A DNA stretch of 64,000 bases from Phycomyces blakesleeanus NRRL 1555(-) (taxonomy: Eukaryota > Mucoromycota > Mucoromycetes > Mucorales > Phycomycetaceae), in the NCBI RefSeq assembly GCF_001638985.1, contig NW_017265154.1, forward strand, positions 186,001 through 250,000. The letters run 5' to 3'. The notes beneath the pieces are model-generated. The model was not told the origin of the DNA. It did no database searches and worked only from the letters and a program-made list of their open reading frames with translations. Of the stretch, positions 22,700 through 36,737 are shown piece after piece; within the stretch, counting starts at the first letter, position 1, and each line of letters starts with the position of its first letter. The translations under genes were made by a program, and so were the position numbers.

Positions 22700-22722
22700 T
22701 TGTCAAATAACCCGGGCACAGC

Positions 22723-24712
22723 ATGTCAAAAAGAAATCGCCCATCTTCAAAATTATCAGGTCCGTTTACTAATCGCTTTTATTCTTTCTTTCTATTTCTG
22801 GTTCGTTTTTTTTTGTATTTCAATAGTAAACTTAAAATTATCATATAGCCATAGCATCTGATCAGCATCGTGCACCTTCAGACAGCATCAATGATGAATC
22901 AGATTATGAATCCGACCATTCAGAACACACACCTTCTCCACCATCCACCCCACGAAAGAAACAAACCTTGGTAGCAGTAACTCCAACACCTATACGAAAC
23001 ATTACTAGGGAATTAGCTCTTGCTCAAGGTGAATATAAATCACTACTATCACTACCATCACCATAATCAAGAAGGCGAGTTCTGACAATTTTAGCCAATG
23101 CTTAGTTGCCTCTCCACACAGAAATGGTCAATCAAGTTTCTATCTTCGTGCTACACCTCGTACTTTAGCAAATGGCAACAAATTGTGTCAACAAGCCAAA
23201 GCACTTTTCCGGAGAACAGCCATTCCTTCTCGGTTGGTTGGCCGAGGAAATGAACGGTCGACTATGATGGATTTTTGGAATGCTCATGTTCTAGGAAACA
23301 AACCTGGCTGTTTATATGTTTCCGGATCTCCGGGTACAGGAAAAACTGCCATGCTGACCGAGATTATTCGAATTACAGAAGATGAGGTCGGGGAACTGCG
23401 TACACACCAAGTTAATGTGGTAATGGTTAATTGTATGAGTGTGGGAGATCCCAAAGCAATCTACACCAAGATTGTAACAGAGCTTAAAGGATCAGGATCC
23501 AAACCAAATCCAGACATGGATGCAGTGCAAGAAGCAGAAATGCTGTTGAATGGCAAGAGCGAAGTTCTAAAGTAAGTTTATGCATACTTCAATTATCCTT
23601 GAAAGGCATTGACCATTGAGGCTTTCTTTTTCTATTTCTTTCTCTTTTTTTTATTAGTGTAGTAGTCTTGGATGAGATCGATCATTTGATTACAAAAGAT
23701 CAAGATGTACTTTATAAAGTTTTTGAATGGGCATCTATACCGTCCTCTCGTCTCGTTCTCATTGGCATTGCCAATGCCCTAGATTTGACTGATCGTATCT
23801 TGCCTAGACTTCGAGCGAAGAATTGTAAGTTTATTATTATTAATCTTTGGTTGTGAGTATGGCACATACACAAACAAACTTATATTCTACATATTGTAGG
23901 TGAACCACAATTGCTCAATTTTAATCCCTATAGTGTTTCTGAGATTACGTCGATCATCAAAGATAGACTTTATTCACTAGTTGAAAATGAAGACGATCCG
24001 TTTGGTGCTGCTCCAACACCCAATGAAAATACGCCCTTGCCACTCATACAGTCGGCCGCAGTTGAACTGTGCGCGCGTAAAGTAGCGGCTTCTATGGGAG
24101 ACTTGCGAACTGCCTTAGATGTCTGTCGCCAGGCTATCGAAATGGCGGAAAATGAATGGAAGAAGAAGACGGCTGCTTTGATAGCCTCTAATCCTGATGC
24201 TCCACCAATTGTAGCCAAAGTTACAATTGGTCATGTTATGAAGGTTCTTCAGATTGTTTATGGTAGTCCCAATGTCCAGAAGCTCAAGCAGCTGAATCTT
24301 CAACAAAAAGTTGTGATTGGTGTTTTGATGGTTATGAATCGATCAACAAGCGGGTCAACCAAGAGTCAGATCACAATGACAAAGGTAAATATCTAGAACA
24401 AATAAATAAAAATCAAAGATTTATGAGACGTACAAGGTATCTAATTAGATCATATCTTACTTGCAGTTTCGTGAACAATATGGCGTCTTTTGTTCAAAAA
24501 GTGGAAGTTCAATATCACCAGTATCGAGAACAGAGCTCAACGATCTTATCTCGATGATTGAGACTACTGGGATGATCACTCTCACAAATCACAAAGATGA
24601 ACGATTGAGACGCATTCAACTTTGTGTTACCGAAGACGACATTATGCAAATGATTCGAAGCGTCAATGTACTAGACACATGGATAGCTGACATTCTTGAG
24701 CAGGATCCATAA
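22723..24712 (+). CDS. CDC6: Cell division control protein 6 (Cdc6/Cdc18), origin licensing AAA+ ATPase
   Basis: Six exons (22723-22759, 22855-23028, 23106-23571, 23658-23824, 23900-24384, 24467-24712) close in frame to 524 aa. Cdc6 binds ORC at origins and helps load the MCM helicase in G1. The N-terminus is short, polar and basic/Ser-rich, with SP/TP sites ([12 protein letters not shown]), as expected of a CDK-regulated protein. The AAA+ core has Walker A GSPGTGKT (144-151), Walker B DEID (231-234), sensor 1 near [12 protein letters not shown] and a sensor 2 region ([17 protein letters not shown]). A C-terminal winged-helix follows in the last 100 residues. The ATG at 22723 ([12 protein letters not shown]) was chosen because it splices in phase. 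A Cdc6 rather than Orc1 identity is supported by size and lack of a BAH domain. Confidence 0.92.
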
Positions 24713-25779
24713 TATTCATATATCAATTCATTATTCTACCTTTTTTTCTTTATATATTTATACTTATATTTAGACTTGAAAGCATACACTTGCTTACAAA
24801 TTTAATACACACCCATCATTATTCATTATTCATTACTCATATACAATAACTAAGCTGCACAAATAATTACATTCAACAAAGGTTACAGGACAAACATTAA
24901 CAACCACCAACAAGTATTGAAATAAGTTTCAAAATGGTTATTATTATTCTTATTATTTTTTAAAGACAAAGACAGCTATTGATTTATATATCTGAATGAA
25001 TTGGTGAGGATTATTAGGTCAATTTAGACATACAACATTAAATAAATAAAAGAGCACAATCCCCAATCAATCATTCACTGGAAACAAAACTAAACCAATT
25101 TTTTTTTGAATACCCCTGTTTTTATATAAAGAGTACGATTTTTAGACGAATAATATAAATATGTGTATATGTGTATATAAAAATATTATAAAAATAATAA
25201 CTTACAAGTTTCAGTAAAGAAAGTATGTGAAAGAAAGTTTAGAATAATAGAAATAAATAAATTTGAATTTTGGATGAATTTATAAAATGCCTGGTCAGAG
25301 GGATAACATACAGCTTTTTGAGCTTAGAATTCAAACAGAGGGAAGAATATAAGAAGAAGAAAAAGGGAGTGGAAGGAGATAAGATTATTGAAATACTATG
25401 AAACATTTACTCAAGAAGTTGGCTATTATCGAAAGGGACAGTAAGGGAAGAGAAGAAGGTTCAAAAGCATACTTTTTTTTTGAACGCAAGGTAATTAAAA
25501 GAAATGAGAATGAGAGCAAGAACGAGAATAAGAGAAAGAAAAATGAAAATGAAAATGAAAATGAGAACGAAAATGAAAATGAAAATGAAAAAAGATGGAA
25601 ATCAAAGTAAAATAAAACGAAGTAAAAGTAAAAATATAAGAAGTATAATAAGGTGAAGGAGGAGGAAATTAAGAAGGAGAAGATAAACAAGTAGAAAAAG
25701 AAAGCAAACAAACAAGGAATAATATAAAGAAATGAGTATGGCTGTGAATAAAACAAAATATCATCATTATAGAAGCTTA
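24713..25779. other. Convergent 3' region of CDC6 and the LAMMER kinase gene
   Basis: No gene seen. It contains a purine-rich tract (about 25500-25600) of GAAAAT/GAGAAT units that makes long low-complexity open frames on both strands. Confidence 0.5.
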
Positions 25780-28323
25780 CTATCCTCCTTTTAACTCTCG
25801 GGAATATTGATCAAAATCTAGTTGGAAAAAGGGGTGTTTGAGGGCTTCACTTGCTGTGATTCTTTCGTTCGGATCATAGGCCAGCATTTTCGAAACCAAG
25901 TCCAAGAAGTTCCGCGTAAGAGTTGTTGAAGGGACAATGATCTCCTGTACAAAAAATATATAGATGAGTTTCTTATACAGAGATATATAAATACACATTG
26001 TTCTCGTAGGTAATTGCTAGAGGATTTATTCTATGAGCATGTACATATTCTTACCCTCAATGGTCGTAGAGCACGAACGTATTTCTGACTTTGCCTTGAA
26101 GTTTCATTTGTAGGATATCGCAGTTTTCCGTTATCAAAGTATTTTTGTGGCTCCCTACTGATATGCCACACAAAACAGGTGTGTTAATATACAAAAAAAA
26201 ATGAATCGAAAATTTAGTTTTGATCAATATTTACATTGTCCTTTTCTCTCTCTTTTTTTTAATATTTTGTTTACCTTGCATTTCTTGATATCCTTAATGG
26301 TACCTTTCCGAGAACTGCCTCCATCATCGCCAGATGTTCCAGGTTTTCATGCGTTTGGAAGAGTGCGTCCCCGGTAAAGAACTCAACAAGAATGCACCCA
26401 ACTGACCAAATATCACATGGATAGGACCAGCCCATACCTATCATATTTTGATTAAGTACAGACGTTCAATTGATAGTAGCAAAATAAATATGTACCCAAT
26501 ATAATCTCTGGTGCTCGATAATGCCGCGTTGATACAACAGAAGAATGGTAGTCTTGTTCAAATGTGGCTGATCCAAAGTCTATCAGCCTAATGGACGTAT
26601 CTTGTAATATGCGTGATTTTGTGTTAGGATCGCGCTAAATAAATAAAAACAAAAACAAAACACCCCCAGAAAAAAAAGATAGAGAGATAGAGATTTGGTT
26701 AAGGTCCCAAGATATGTTTCTAATTATCATTATCATATATAATCTTACATGTCCATTGCATAAGGTTAGACTACTGGAATTATTCACAAGTAAAATATTT
26801 TCAGGCTTGAGATCAGTGTGAATGAGTTTGAGGTTGTGAATGACTAGTGATTAAAGTAAGACAAATGTATAGATATAGAGTGAGCCGTTATATGCGTTTG
26901 TTCAAGGTTAATTATTAGGTCTACTTACAGGCTACACTATTTAAAAGCTGTTTTGCAAAGTGTTGGATCTGATGGGGTGGGAATGGTCTGAATTCATTAG
27001 ATTTCAAAAAATCAAAAATAGACTGTCCTAGTAGCTCAAACACCATGCAAATATGATTATTGTAATCAAACCAATCAATTAAATGGATGCACTGGCTAAT
27101 ATCTGTTAATATAATGCATCGATAGATTATCGTGAAATTTAAGAAATACTACTTACTTTGAGTTAAAGGGGTCCTTGGCTTTGAGTGTATTGAGGACTCT
27201 AATCTCAACCTTACTGGCTTCTCTATATTTTGGAATTGCACGAATGATTTTGATTGCACAATGTTCTCTTCTAACCCGGTCGTAGCACTCGATGACCTTT
27301 CCAAAGGTTCCCTGTCCTAGTAATCGCATCATCTTGTCTATTTGAATTGTCCAAATCAAATCAGACTTTCTTTCTTGTTTTCATTTTCATTTTCTTTTCA
27401 TTTTTTTTTACTGCAGATTTCTGCATTTTACATGTGTCTTTAGTATAGCTTACATCGTACTGTTAGAGATTCATTTGGGTTAATTATATAGTGTCCATCC
27501 TTATCATCAAATAAATTCTGTAAAATACATGATTGTTAATAATCCTACTAAATACTAGTCATCTTTTATATACAAAATATATTAAAAGAATATAAAAATA
27601 TTCATGTACCCGAACAGCTGGTGCTGGTGCTTGTGCCGATGCTTGTGCTGGTGCTGGTGCCGTTGCTGGTTGTGGATGAAGGGATTGGTTGACTGTATAC
27701 AATGTTAATTATTTGGAATCCTTGTTATAGTTTATATATATATATACGTGTGTGTGTGTGTGTGTATGTGTTTTATGGTACTTGCCTGAATTAGTGGTAG
27801 TGGGTTGGGCCCGATTATACTCTTTTCGCCTCTTTTTTGTTATCACAACTTTGGGGCCAGGCTGTTGGGATGCACTTGTTTCTGTTTCCTGGTCTTGGTC
27901 TTGATCCTGGTCTTGGTCTTTCCGAGACCGTTTTGAGCGTGTAGAAGCCGCCGGTGGCCCGGTGTAATATAAAGCGCTGGGATCTGCTGTGAGTATAGCA
28001 GGTCGGCGGGTAGCCAAGTTTGTGAGATGAGTTTGCCCAGAGGTAGCTGTATTGGTAGTTGTATTGGTAGTGGTGGAAGAAGAGGAAGAGGAAGAGGAGG
28101 AAGTAGTAATTCCATCAATTATACCAGAGGGATGTGTATCTGGTGGAGGTCGTTTATGTGTCTGAGTCTTTGTCATGGGTTGCGAAGGTTGTTGCTGCGA
28201 TTGTATTGCCATTGGAGGTGGCGAATCATCAATCACAATGACATCTTTAGGGTATCCATTCTTGTAAAAGTCTGCCTGCCAATTTTCTCGTCGTGTGCGC
28301 CTTAGAGATGTTGTTGCATTCAT
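25780..28323 (-). CDS. KNS1: LAMMER (CLK/Kns1/Lkh1) dual-specificity protein kinase
   Basis: Ten exons close in frame to 565 aa: 28323-27786, 27692-27610, 27517-27454, 27337-27157, 27095-26929, 26843-26749, 26634-26496, 26437-26275, 26157-26055 and 25944-25780. LAMMER kinases phosphorylate SR splicing factors and act in stress and growth control. The kinase domain has GQGTFG (236-241), Lys258 in [12 protein letters not shown] with catalytic Asp355, DFG (395-397) and the diagnostic EHLAMME (456-462). The N-terminal 200 residues are disordered, with Gln/Pro, Ser/Thr and Asp-Gln runs and a basic KKRRK motif that may be a nuclear signal. A Pro/Ala-Gln segment joins it to the kinase. Intron 1 uses a GC donor (27785-27784). 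All catalytic residues are present. Confidence 0.95.
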
Positions 28324-29786
28324 AGCTAGATAAATAAACCCTTAAAGATATTAATGGTGCGTAGTCGCGAATGACTTTATTTTGTATGTTTATATATATA
28401 TACAATATAATATTTTATTTTTATTATTTTAATTATTTTAATTATTATTTTATTTTATATATGTAAGCCGTGCATTTGACTTTGACAATGAAAATGAGGC
28501 AATTGAACATTCATGCTGTTCAAAAGAACAATGAGATTTACCTTTATACTTTATTACTATTACTATTACGGTTAAAGAAGGAAGAAAGATCGTGGCTGGT
28601 TCCAAGTGAGATGCCTAGCGACGCGGTCAATGAAAAATAATAATAAATACTCAAGTCTCTGTCTTTCTAAGAGCTCTGTTGAACTGATAAGGAAGTTGAT
28701 GGGGAACAGTAAAAGTGTGTCTGTTTCTGTGAGTGAGTGAGTGAGTGTGTGTGTGAGTGCGTGTGTGTGTGTAAGAAAAAAAAAAGGTGACAAGATTTAT
28801 CGTTTTTTATCTCTCTCTTCTTCTTCTTCTTTTGTACCTTTTTCTGGGTATTTTCTCTTGTATATAATCCTTCTGTTTTTCCTTCTTCTTCCTCTTATTA
28901 TTTTCTTATGGAGATGTATTTATAAGGCATATATAACTGGTTTACTTTGCATGTTTTAAATAAACCAACCAACTGGTCCAACAAAGTCTTCGAATTGCTG
29001 GGAATTGAATGAGCAAATTTGGAAATCGCGCATTGACACTCCGTTGTTGTTTTTTATGTGCCTGCGTGTGGAGTACAATATTATGAAGATGAGTAACTTC
29101 AAACGGTTTACACATCTATTCTAGATATAATTGTACAATTGACACAATAGGAAGTAAATGTAATTATTTTTTCTTGCCAGTATTATCTAATAATACAATA
29201 CGAATAATCAAAAGAAGAGAAAGATCGATGAAAAAAGCAATATATATATATATATATCAATTCTATTTAGATAAATAGTGGGGATACTCAGTCGATTTTA
29301 TCCTTAAAAGTTCATTTTTTCTCTTTAGCCAATAATATCAATTTACAATCCAGTTTCCCTAATAATTCCATAGGTTCAATGACAGTAACATAGTAAATAC
29401 GCCTCTTACGTATGTATATCCGCTGACAAGAATAATATCCGAAGTAGAAGAGTACCCAAAGAAAGAAAGAAAGAAAGAAAGAAAGAAAAAAGAAAAAAAT
29501 CACTCCACCGTTTCACTTGCACTCAGTCATTCATTAAACTCAAAAAACTAAATGTTCTATTAGAGCTTCTTTATACAATATGCCGTGTCAGCTTCAATTT
29601 CTGATGTGATATTCAAGAGCAATGAATTATCATCCAGAAGAATTACATACATTTATATATTCATATATATGTAGTAATATTTAGGCGAATAATTTATTTG
29701 GATAAAATATCTAGGCTTGTCTATTCGGCTTCAGCATATACCTACAGATACCTTAATATTACTTTGATACAATTGTGTGAACACAC
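28324..29786. other. Intergenic, promoter side of the kinase gene
   Basis: No gene. It holds GT repeats (about 28730-28772), CTT runs, a TA tract (about 29240-29258) and an AAAG repeat (about 29459-29488). Confidence 0.5.
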
Positions 29787-30796
<1,010 letters not shown>

Positions 30797-31148
30797 TGGA
30801 GATGAGTCAAGTTTTGAAATCCTTTTATTTCTTCCAAAGGTTTGCACAACACGGTTTCTATAATTAGTGGGACTGCTTACTAGAAGCCAAGTATTTTTAA
30901 TATCTTTTATTATTATATTATTATTACTATAGCAACCAAGTCCAACTCTTTGTCACTGGATAACCAAGATCGTATTCTTTTTAAACACGATACTTTCTTT
31001 AATTAATATCCTACCCTGTATTTCTTAATTAAAAACAAAATACTATTGAGCTGGTGATCAAAAAAAAAGAGAGAGAGGAAGAAAGAAATAAGAAGAAGAG
31101 AGAGAGAAAAGACACTTCTCCACCTCATTTTTTCTTTTGCTTGTTTGT
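30797..31148. other. Spacer between methyltransferase promoter and peptidase 3' end
   Basis: AT-rich with a GA-rich purine tract (about 31065-31115). No gene. Confidence 0.5.
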
Positions 31149-32766
31149 TTAAAGAGACCACGGGTTCTGAGCTAGTCCACTAGTCAGAACTTCTAGCTTG
31201 CCTTCTTGATTAACTACAACAATGTCTTCGAGTCTAATACCAAACTCGCCGGTTATATAAATTCCGGGTTCTACACTAAACGTCATTCCAGGAGAAAGGT
31301 GTTGTTCATGGTTTCCTTGGTTCATATAAGGCTCTTCATGCATCTCCTCGCCAATACCGTGACCCAATCGATGGGTGAAAAACTGACCAAAGCCAGCTTT
31401 TTCAATTACCCGTCTTGCGTAAAGATCAACTTCTGCACATGAGTCACCAGAATTACTACGGTTGAGAACATTCTCCTGTGCTCGTCGTACTGAATACCAG
31501 GCATCCTCAATTGTCTGATTGTGTCCACGCTCACTCAAGAAAAAGGTTCTGGTCACATCAGCCTGATATCCTATACACAGACATACACAGATATATATAT
31601 ATATATATTAACCAATTTGAACATATTTCCAGCCAAGGGTTGTGCCAAAAAAAGGTAGACTGATTTTCTTACCGAGTAGTCTTCCACCAGTATCAATCAG
31701 GACAGTACTGTTTTCAGTAACGGTTCTTTGTATACCGGGCTCGCCGTGAGGGAAAGCAGCATTCTCATCAACCAAGGCCAAGACCCAAGTCTCATCAAGA
31801 CCTGCTGTCTCGAGAGCATCGGTCATCATCTTTGTGATCTCACTTTCGACCATACCGGGCTGGACATAGGTACGGACGAGTTGTAGAGCAGCCAAGGTAG
31901 CATGGTTTGCACATCGCAGAATATCTATCTCTGCAGAAGACTTGACCATGCGCAAGGTACGGATAGACCGAGGAGCCATCTTTACTTTAATTTCATTAGA
32001 TACATCATCGATTCCGTCAAAGATAAACATTCTAATGTCCTTGTCTACAAAAACGGTTCCCTCATTGGCGCCTCCGAGTGCCTTCTTGACAGCCTTGTAA
32101 GGTGAGCCATCTTCGACCCACTCGATCACACTTGGCTGGATCTCTTCGGATAAATTGGCTCTCTTGAGGGCTTCCAATGCTCTGGTGGCCTCAAACATAG
32201 GTGTAACGATGGTCATATTGATTCCTGAGGGAAGCTCATCATCCAGACGCAGGACGACCAAAAATGGACGTTCTGTAAGAGACCAGGCAATGTTGGTATA
32301 ATATGTCATCGTCGGCCCTGGCTCCACAACCAATGCACCGGCGTTCTCGTCTTTCAAAACCTTGGCCAATCGTTTCTGACGTTCGACGTACTCGCCAGGT
32401 TGAATAGGAAGTGTGTCTTTGCAATAACCTTCCAATGACGAAAAGTCTCTTCCGAATTCCCCAGGAAGCTCTCCCCAATGGAAGATTGCCCAACCGCCAC
32501 CTAACACTGCACCAAGTACGCACACTGCAATCACAGTCTTGAGAAGCTGAGTGTAATAATAACAATTAGATGAATCATTAAGGAATGGGATTAGGAATCT
32601 CCCCCCTTTTTTTATATAGAAAAAAAAAGGATAATGGTAAAGCATCATATAGTTATTGTTATTATTATATGTATATACACCCTACCCCATTCTTTTTGAA
32701 GTTGGTCCAGGAGCTATTTCCTTGACTGTGACCAAGTATTGGGGTTGTTTCTTGTGCCGTTGCCAT
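31149..32766 (-). CDS. Membrane-anchored M24B metallopeptidase (Xaa-Pro dipeptidase type)
   Basis: Three exons (32766-32686, 32546-31673, 31570-31149) close to 458 aa. The protein would cleave a residue N-terminal to proline with two metal ions. All five metal ligands of the pita-bread fold are in place: Asp312 (VLIDTGG), Asp323 (GYQADVTRTF), His389 (HRLGHGIGEE), Glu419 (SVEPGIY) and Glu433 (IRLEDIVVV). A cytosolic-type 27-residue start leads to one hydrophobic segment (about 31-48, TVIAVCVLGAVLGGGWAIF). This predicts a type II membrane protein with the peptidase on the lumenal or outer side, so a vacuolar or surface role is likelier than a cytosolic one. The creatinase N-domain lies at about 65-230. 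Confidence 0.9.
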
Positions 32767-32967
32767 TTAATGATTAGAAACGGAATCAAGTGAATATAAT
32801 ATATAGATAGATATAGGTATAAATATATATATATGTATATGCGTGGGTGTGTGGGTGTGTGTATGTGTGATAAAGATAAAAAAAAACTCTACAAAATATA
32901 AAATAAAATAATATATATATATAATGCCACGCGTCTGCAAATATAAGTATTGGTTGTTCACTACAGC

Positions 32968-33382
32968 TGGTGTGGACAGACTAAAAGTTCAAAAAGGGTA
33001 AAAAAAAGGGCAAAACTTTAAGCCGTATTATTGTATGAGAGTTTTAAAGCAAATTGTCTTTTTTAAAAAAAAACGACTCTGATTGACTAGTCCTCTTCTA
33101 TTGCCACATGGTTTGAGAAGAAGAGTATATTTCTGATAAAAGATATATGCTATAGGGTAAAAAATCTAGAATAACTCACAATAAAAGATTCTTACTTAAT
33201 TACAGAGACGACATTATAAGCACAACTTTTGCTAATATGTACTTGAACTAATTTTGAACTTTTTTTCTTTAAGAAAAAAAAGTCCAGACAGTCATAAATT
33301 AGTCTGACTAACCAAGTTCAAGATGAACTTGTTTTACTCTTTTTTTTTACCCTCTTTTTGAACTTTTAGTCTGTCCACACCA
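32968..33382. mobile_element. Second MITE-like element with about 38-bp inverted repeats
   Basis: The left end TGGTGTGGACAGACTAAAAG continues into TTCAAAAAGGGTAAAAAAAA. The right end (about 33343-33382) is its reverse complement with a 2-base indel. The element is 415 bp with no reading frame. Inside are smaller palindromes (T-run/A-run pairs near 33059-33073 and 33259-33283, and GTTCAAGATGAAC near 33319). No target duplication could be recognised at the ends. The family is unrelated to the MITE at 6730 by terminal sequence. Confidence 0.75.
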
Positions 33383-36038
33383 TTAGATTTTATTACCATA
33401 TTTGTCGAGTACTATAATCATAACTTTCTTTTGTTATCGTTTTTGTTGTTCTTATTGTTGTGTAGAGGCAATTATGCTTTAAATAGAAATTTAATACAAG
33501 CCTAACGAAACAGATTTGCGGAACGTATCTAGCAGCAAAGAGCTATGAGTGAAATTAGGTCTCTTTAACTTATTAGCCAATATATATATGTATATATTAG
33601 CCCCAAACAGAGGTTTGCTAAAACTTGATTTTTATTGTGCCAAAACATTTGGGTGTGTAATATCTTTTTAGAAGGGATTTTATTCCTTTCATACTTCACA
33701 CAGGTACAAAGTTTTTTTCTCTAAAAAAAATCAATTGGATCATCATATTTAATCAATTATTCGACTCTCTTGTGTTTTCCAAGTATTACCAAACCTAAAA
33801 GAGTATCTGATATAATGACAGTTTTTTAAAGAGACTATCGATAATTAAGCAAGTATTAAGATTAGCAACTTGTGTAGTACTCCTGTGATCTTGTTTCTGC
33901 TTAGAAAATATATTCATTAAAATACATAATATATATAAAAGAAAAAAGAAGCGGTCTATTAACACAATTCACAATACCCCAATACAAAGTATTCGTTGTC
34001 TGGTTGACACCCTCATATTGGATCATGTGAAGAAAAGGAACAAGTCCTTGAATTAAGAGGGGAATAAAAAAAATACTTTCTTTTATAGTCACACCAAACA
34101 ATGACTAATGCATTTGTATCCATTGTTTAAGATAAGAACATCTTATTCCAAAAGACGGCTATATAGATTTGTTACTTTTAGGTTATATACTTTGAGTGCA
34201 CACATATACATATATGTATACATATAACAAGAGAAACATGGCCGTAAGTTGTCATTTATCGGCCTTGAGCGTCAATTATGGGTTGACACTGCCTGTGCAT
34301 GCTTTTAGCTAACCACCTTGCATAATCGATGTCTAATCTAGCCCGATTGTTATCTTGCTTTCCTAATACCACTATAGGATTATCCAAGCTGCTGAAAAAG
34401 GTCCTTTTTTTTTGGTTGTTTGTTCAATAATCTTTGAACTATAACTTTGGACAGTAGTGATAGTAGTAGTAGTAGTAGTAATTGACAAAGTCTCTAATCT
34501 TATGTCTTTTAGCTGTGTAACAAATTACCTCATTTTCTTAAAAAATGCAAGTATTTCTTTCTTCTTTAAACAAGGAAAGCTGTTTTTTTTTACCAGAAAT
34601 AACACATTTACCCTGGTTTATCAGTTTCAGCATTCACGATTTCCAAATAACCCCCGAATCTTAGACATCAAAAAGGCAGCCCCAACCAATAGCTTCATCA
34701 AAGAGGTGGTTGTGCTTATCTTCATACTGTTTTCCAAGCTTTTCTTTGAGCCATCGTTAGCTTACAAATATTTTTTAAAGAAAAAGATTAGAGTGTAGCT
34801 CGTCAGAACATACTACAGGATCATTACTTTATTTATTTTCTGTTAAAAGAATAAAATAAAGTGGTATGTAGCTCAGTGGTCTTTTTATGCACTACTTTAG
34901 AAAACTATGCCAGATTGTATTTTATGTTTGAGCCTGGCGCTATAGAAGGAGCTTGACGATTTGCTTAATATTTTCAAGAGAATTGGCTGAAAGTACTAAA
35001 AAAAGAGAAGAAAAAAACAATGCTTGGATGTGTGAATTCATCAATAGAAATATATGCTGTTAAATGAATAAAACTTAGCAGTTGCTTGATAGTAAAAAAA
35101 ACATTATTATTCATAACAAGTTGGTGGAGAAAGAGAAAGTTAATATGAGGTCTTCTTTTGAATCTCTTAGTTTCTCTCTTTCCCTTATTATCCATAGTGT
35201 TAGTCTAATGGAGCACACTATTTGTGCTTCTTAATTAATAGTCGCTTGTGTGTTCCACAACAGTGTATGTTGAGACACTCTTAACAAACCAAACGACAGT
35301 GTAAAGATGACGACATTCACTTGTTGGTGCTGATTTAAGCTAATTGTAAGAAAAACCACCGGACCATTTTATTTGAACCACAACGGCTAACCAGTTCATG
35401 ATGCATGTAATGTTGTAGAGGAAAAATGATACAAATGTACAAATGAATCCTCGGTTTCCTTCTCTCTTTCTCTCTTTGACAAAGAAATAAATTGTTGTCT
35501 TGGTATACGTAAGGAACGTGGATACTTTATTATGTAATATTGTACTTTTACTGAATATTGAAGTGTCTCTTTAATTGATGGGATAGATTGAGGAATAGCA
35601 AGTTGTGTCTTATTTTATTTTTGAAATGTATAGTAAACAATGAATGATGACCTTTTCTTTTGGGGGTACTTTTTTTCGCTTATTAAGTATATTCAACGTT
35701 ATTTCATGTGACTGTCGTGATATTGCTATTTAATGAAAATTACAAAGAAATGAAGAACAACTGTAGGTAATTTGAGCTTGTGATTAAATCCATATTTGTA
35801 ATAAAGGCGTTGTCTTATTTTTACCTAGATTTCATTTATTATGCACATAAACATACATATATATCCAAAGTTTATATATTAAAAATAAACGGCACAGGTG
35901 AAGAATGTTATTTATTGATAAATTGTTTCAAAGATTGGGGTTGGGTATTTGTTAGTTTGTGTGTGCCTATGTGTCTGTGCTTAATACATGCAAGTGTTGA
36001 TTTTGTGTATGTTTGTGTGTTGAAGATTTATATGTGTG
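33383..36038. other. Gene-poor AT-rich region
   Basis: No supportable gene in 2.6 kb. It contains a GTA trinucleotide tract (about 34457-34480) and scattered short frames of hydrophobic low-complexity composition. A stretch near 34240-34350 has more balanced base composition but no gene model. Confidence 0.45.
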
Positions 36039-36737
36039 TTAGTGGTTGGAATACATAATCATTTTTCCTGGCCAGCCTAGAGTGGAATGATTGATATCAA
36101 CCAACAACAATAATAATAATAAAAGTAAGGACAAACAATTCGCTCTCACTATCTCTCGTACACACTCTCGTTTTCACTCTCTTGCTATTTCTCCATATAT
36201 ATATATATATATATATTACCTGAAAATATCTTGAAGAGATAATCCTTAACATATTTTTCTTGTAGTGCATCCAGCCCAGTGCCTAGCTCTTGTGGGATTG
36301 CGAGACTCAGGACACCCAAATTCTCACATGCATTTCGAAGTGCAATTAAGCACGCTTCCAAGTCAGCATAACTAGGTCTATTGTAGATCTTTGGTCTTGT
36401 AATCAAATAAAATACGTGTCGTCTTTGGCCTAGAGAAAGACACGCCACTTGTCCAACAGACTTCTTTTGGGCTTGAAGTTGATGAACATTACCGAATTTT
36501 TGGCGAAATGTTGCGGATATTCCTTGTTGTGTATGACCATTAGATTGTTAAAAAATAGTGTGTGAGTGTGTGAGCATGCTTTTTTCTTTTCTTTTTGTGA
36601 ATATGATATCAATGATAATGATAATAGTATCCACCTTTGCTTAGACGCATGTCTTCACTGACACATACGACTAGACTATCAGTTGGTGATATACAATCAA
36701 ACATATTGCCTGGTCGTTCTTCAAAGTCAAAAGTCAT
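36039..36737 (-). CDS. Macrodomain ADP-ribose hydrolase, TARG1/OARD1-Poa1-like
   Basis: Three exons (36737-36635, 36522-36220, 36076-36039) close to 147 aa, the size of a stand-alone macrodomain. Such proteins remove ADP-ribose from acidic residues or hydrolyse ADP-ribose-1''-phosphate and O-acetyl-ADP-ribose. Matches to the family are FEERPGNMFD, then TDSLVVCVSEDMRLSKGI (ligand-binding start), FRQKFGNVHQL, VFYLITRPKIYNRPSYADLE and LGTGLDAL with Asp119, the residue equivalent to the catalytic Asp of TARG1. The lysine that follows YLIT in TARG1 is Arg77 here, so activity may differ. The start at 36737 gives the expected short N-terminus. A G-quadruplex motif lies just upstream. Confidence 0.88.

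Noticed and set aside
25385..25756. Long Phe/Ser frame (minus) and Glu/Asn/Lys frame (plus)
   Set aside because: Purine-rich repeat between convergent genes; no splice sites or homology-like segments.
34861..34950. tRNA-like TAGCTCAGTGGT word
   Set aside because: It resembles a tRNA D-arm, but no acceptor stem, anticodon arm or GTTCGA T-loop can be folded around it.
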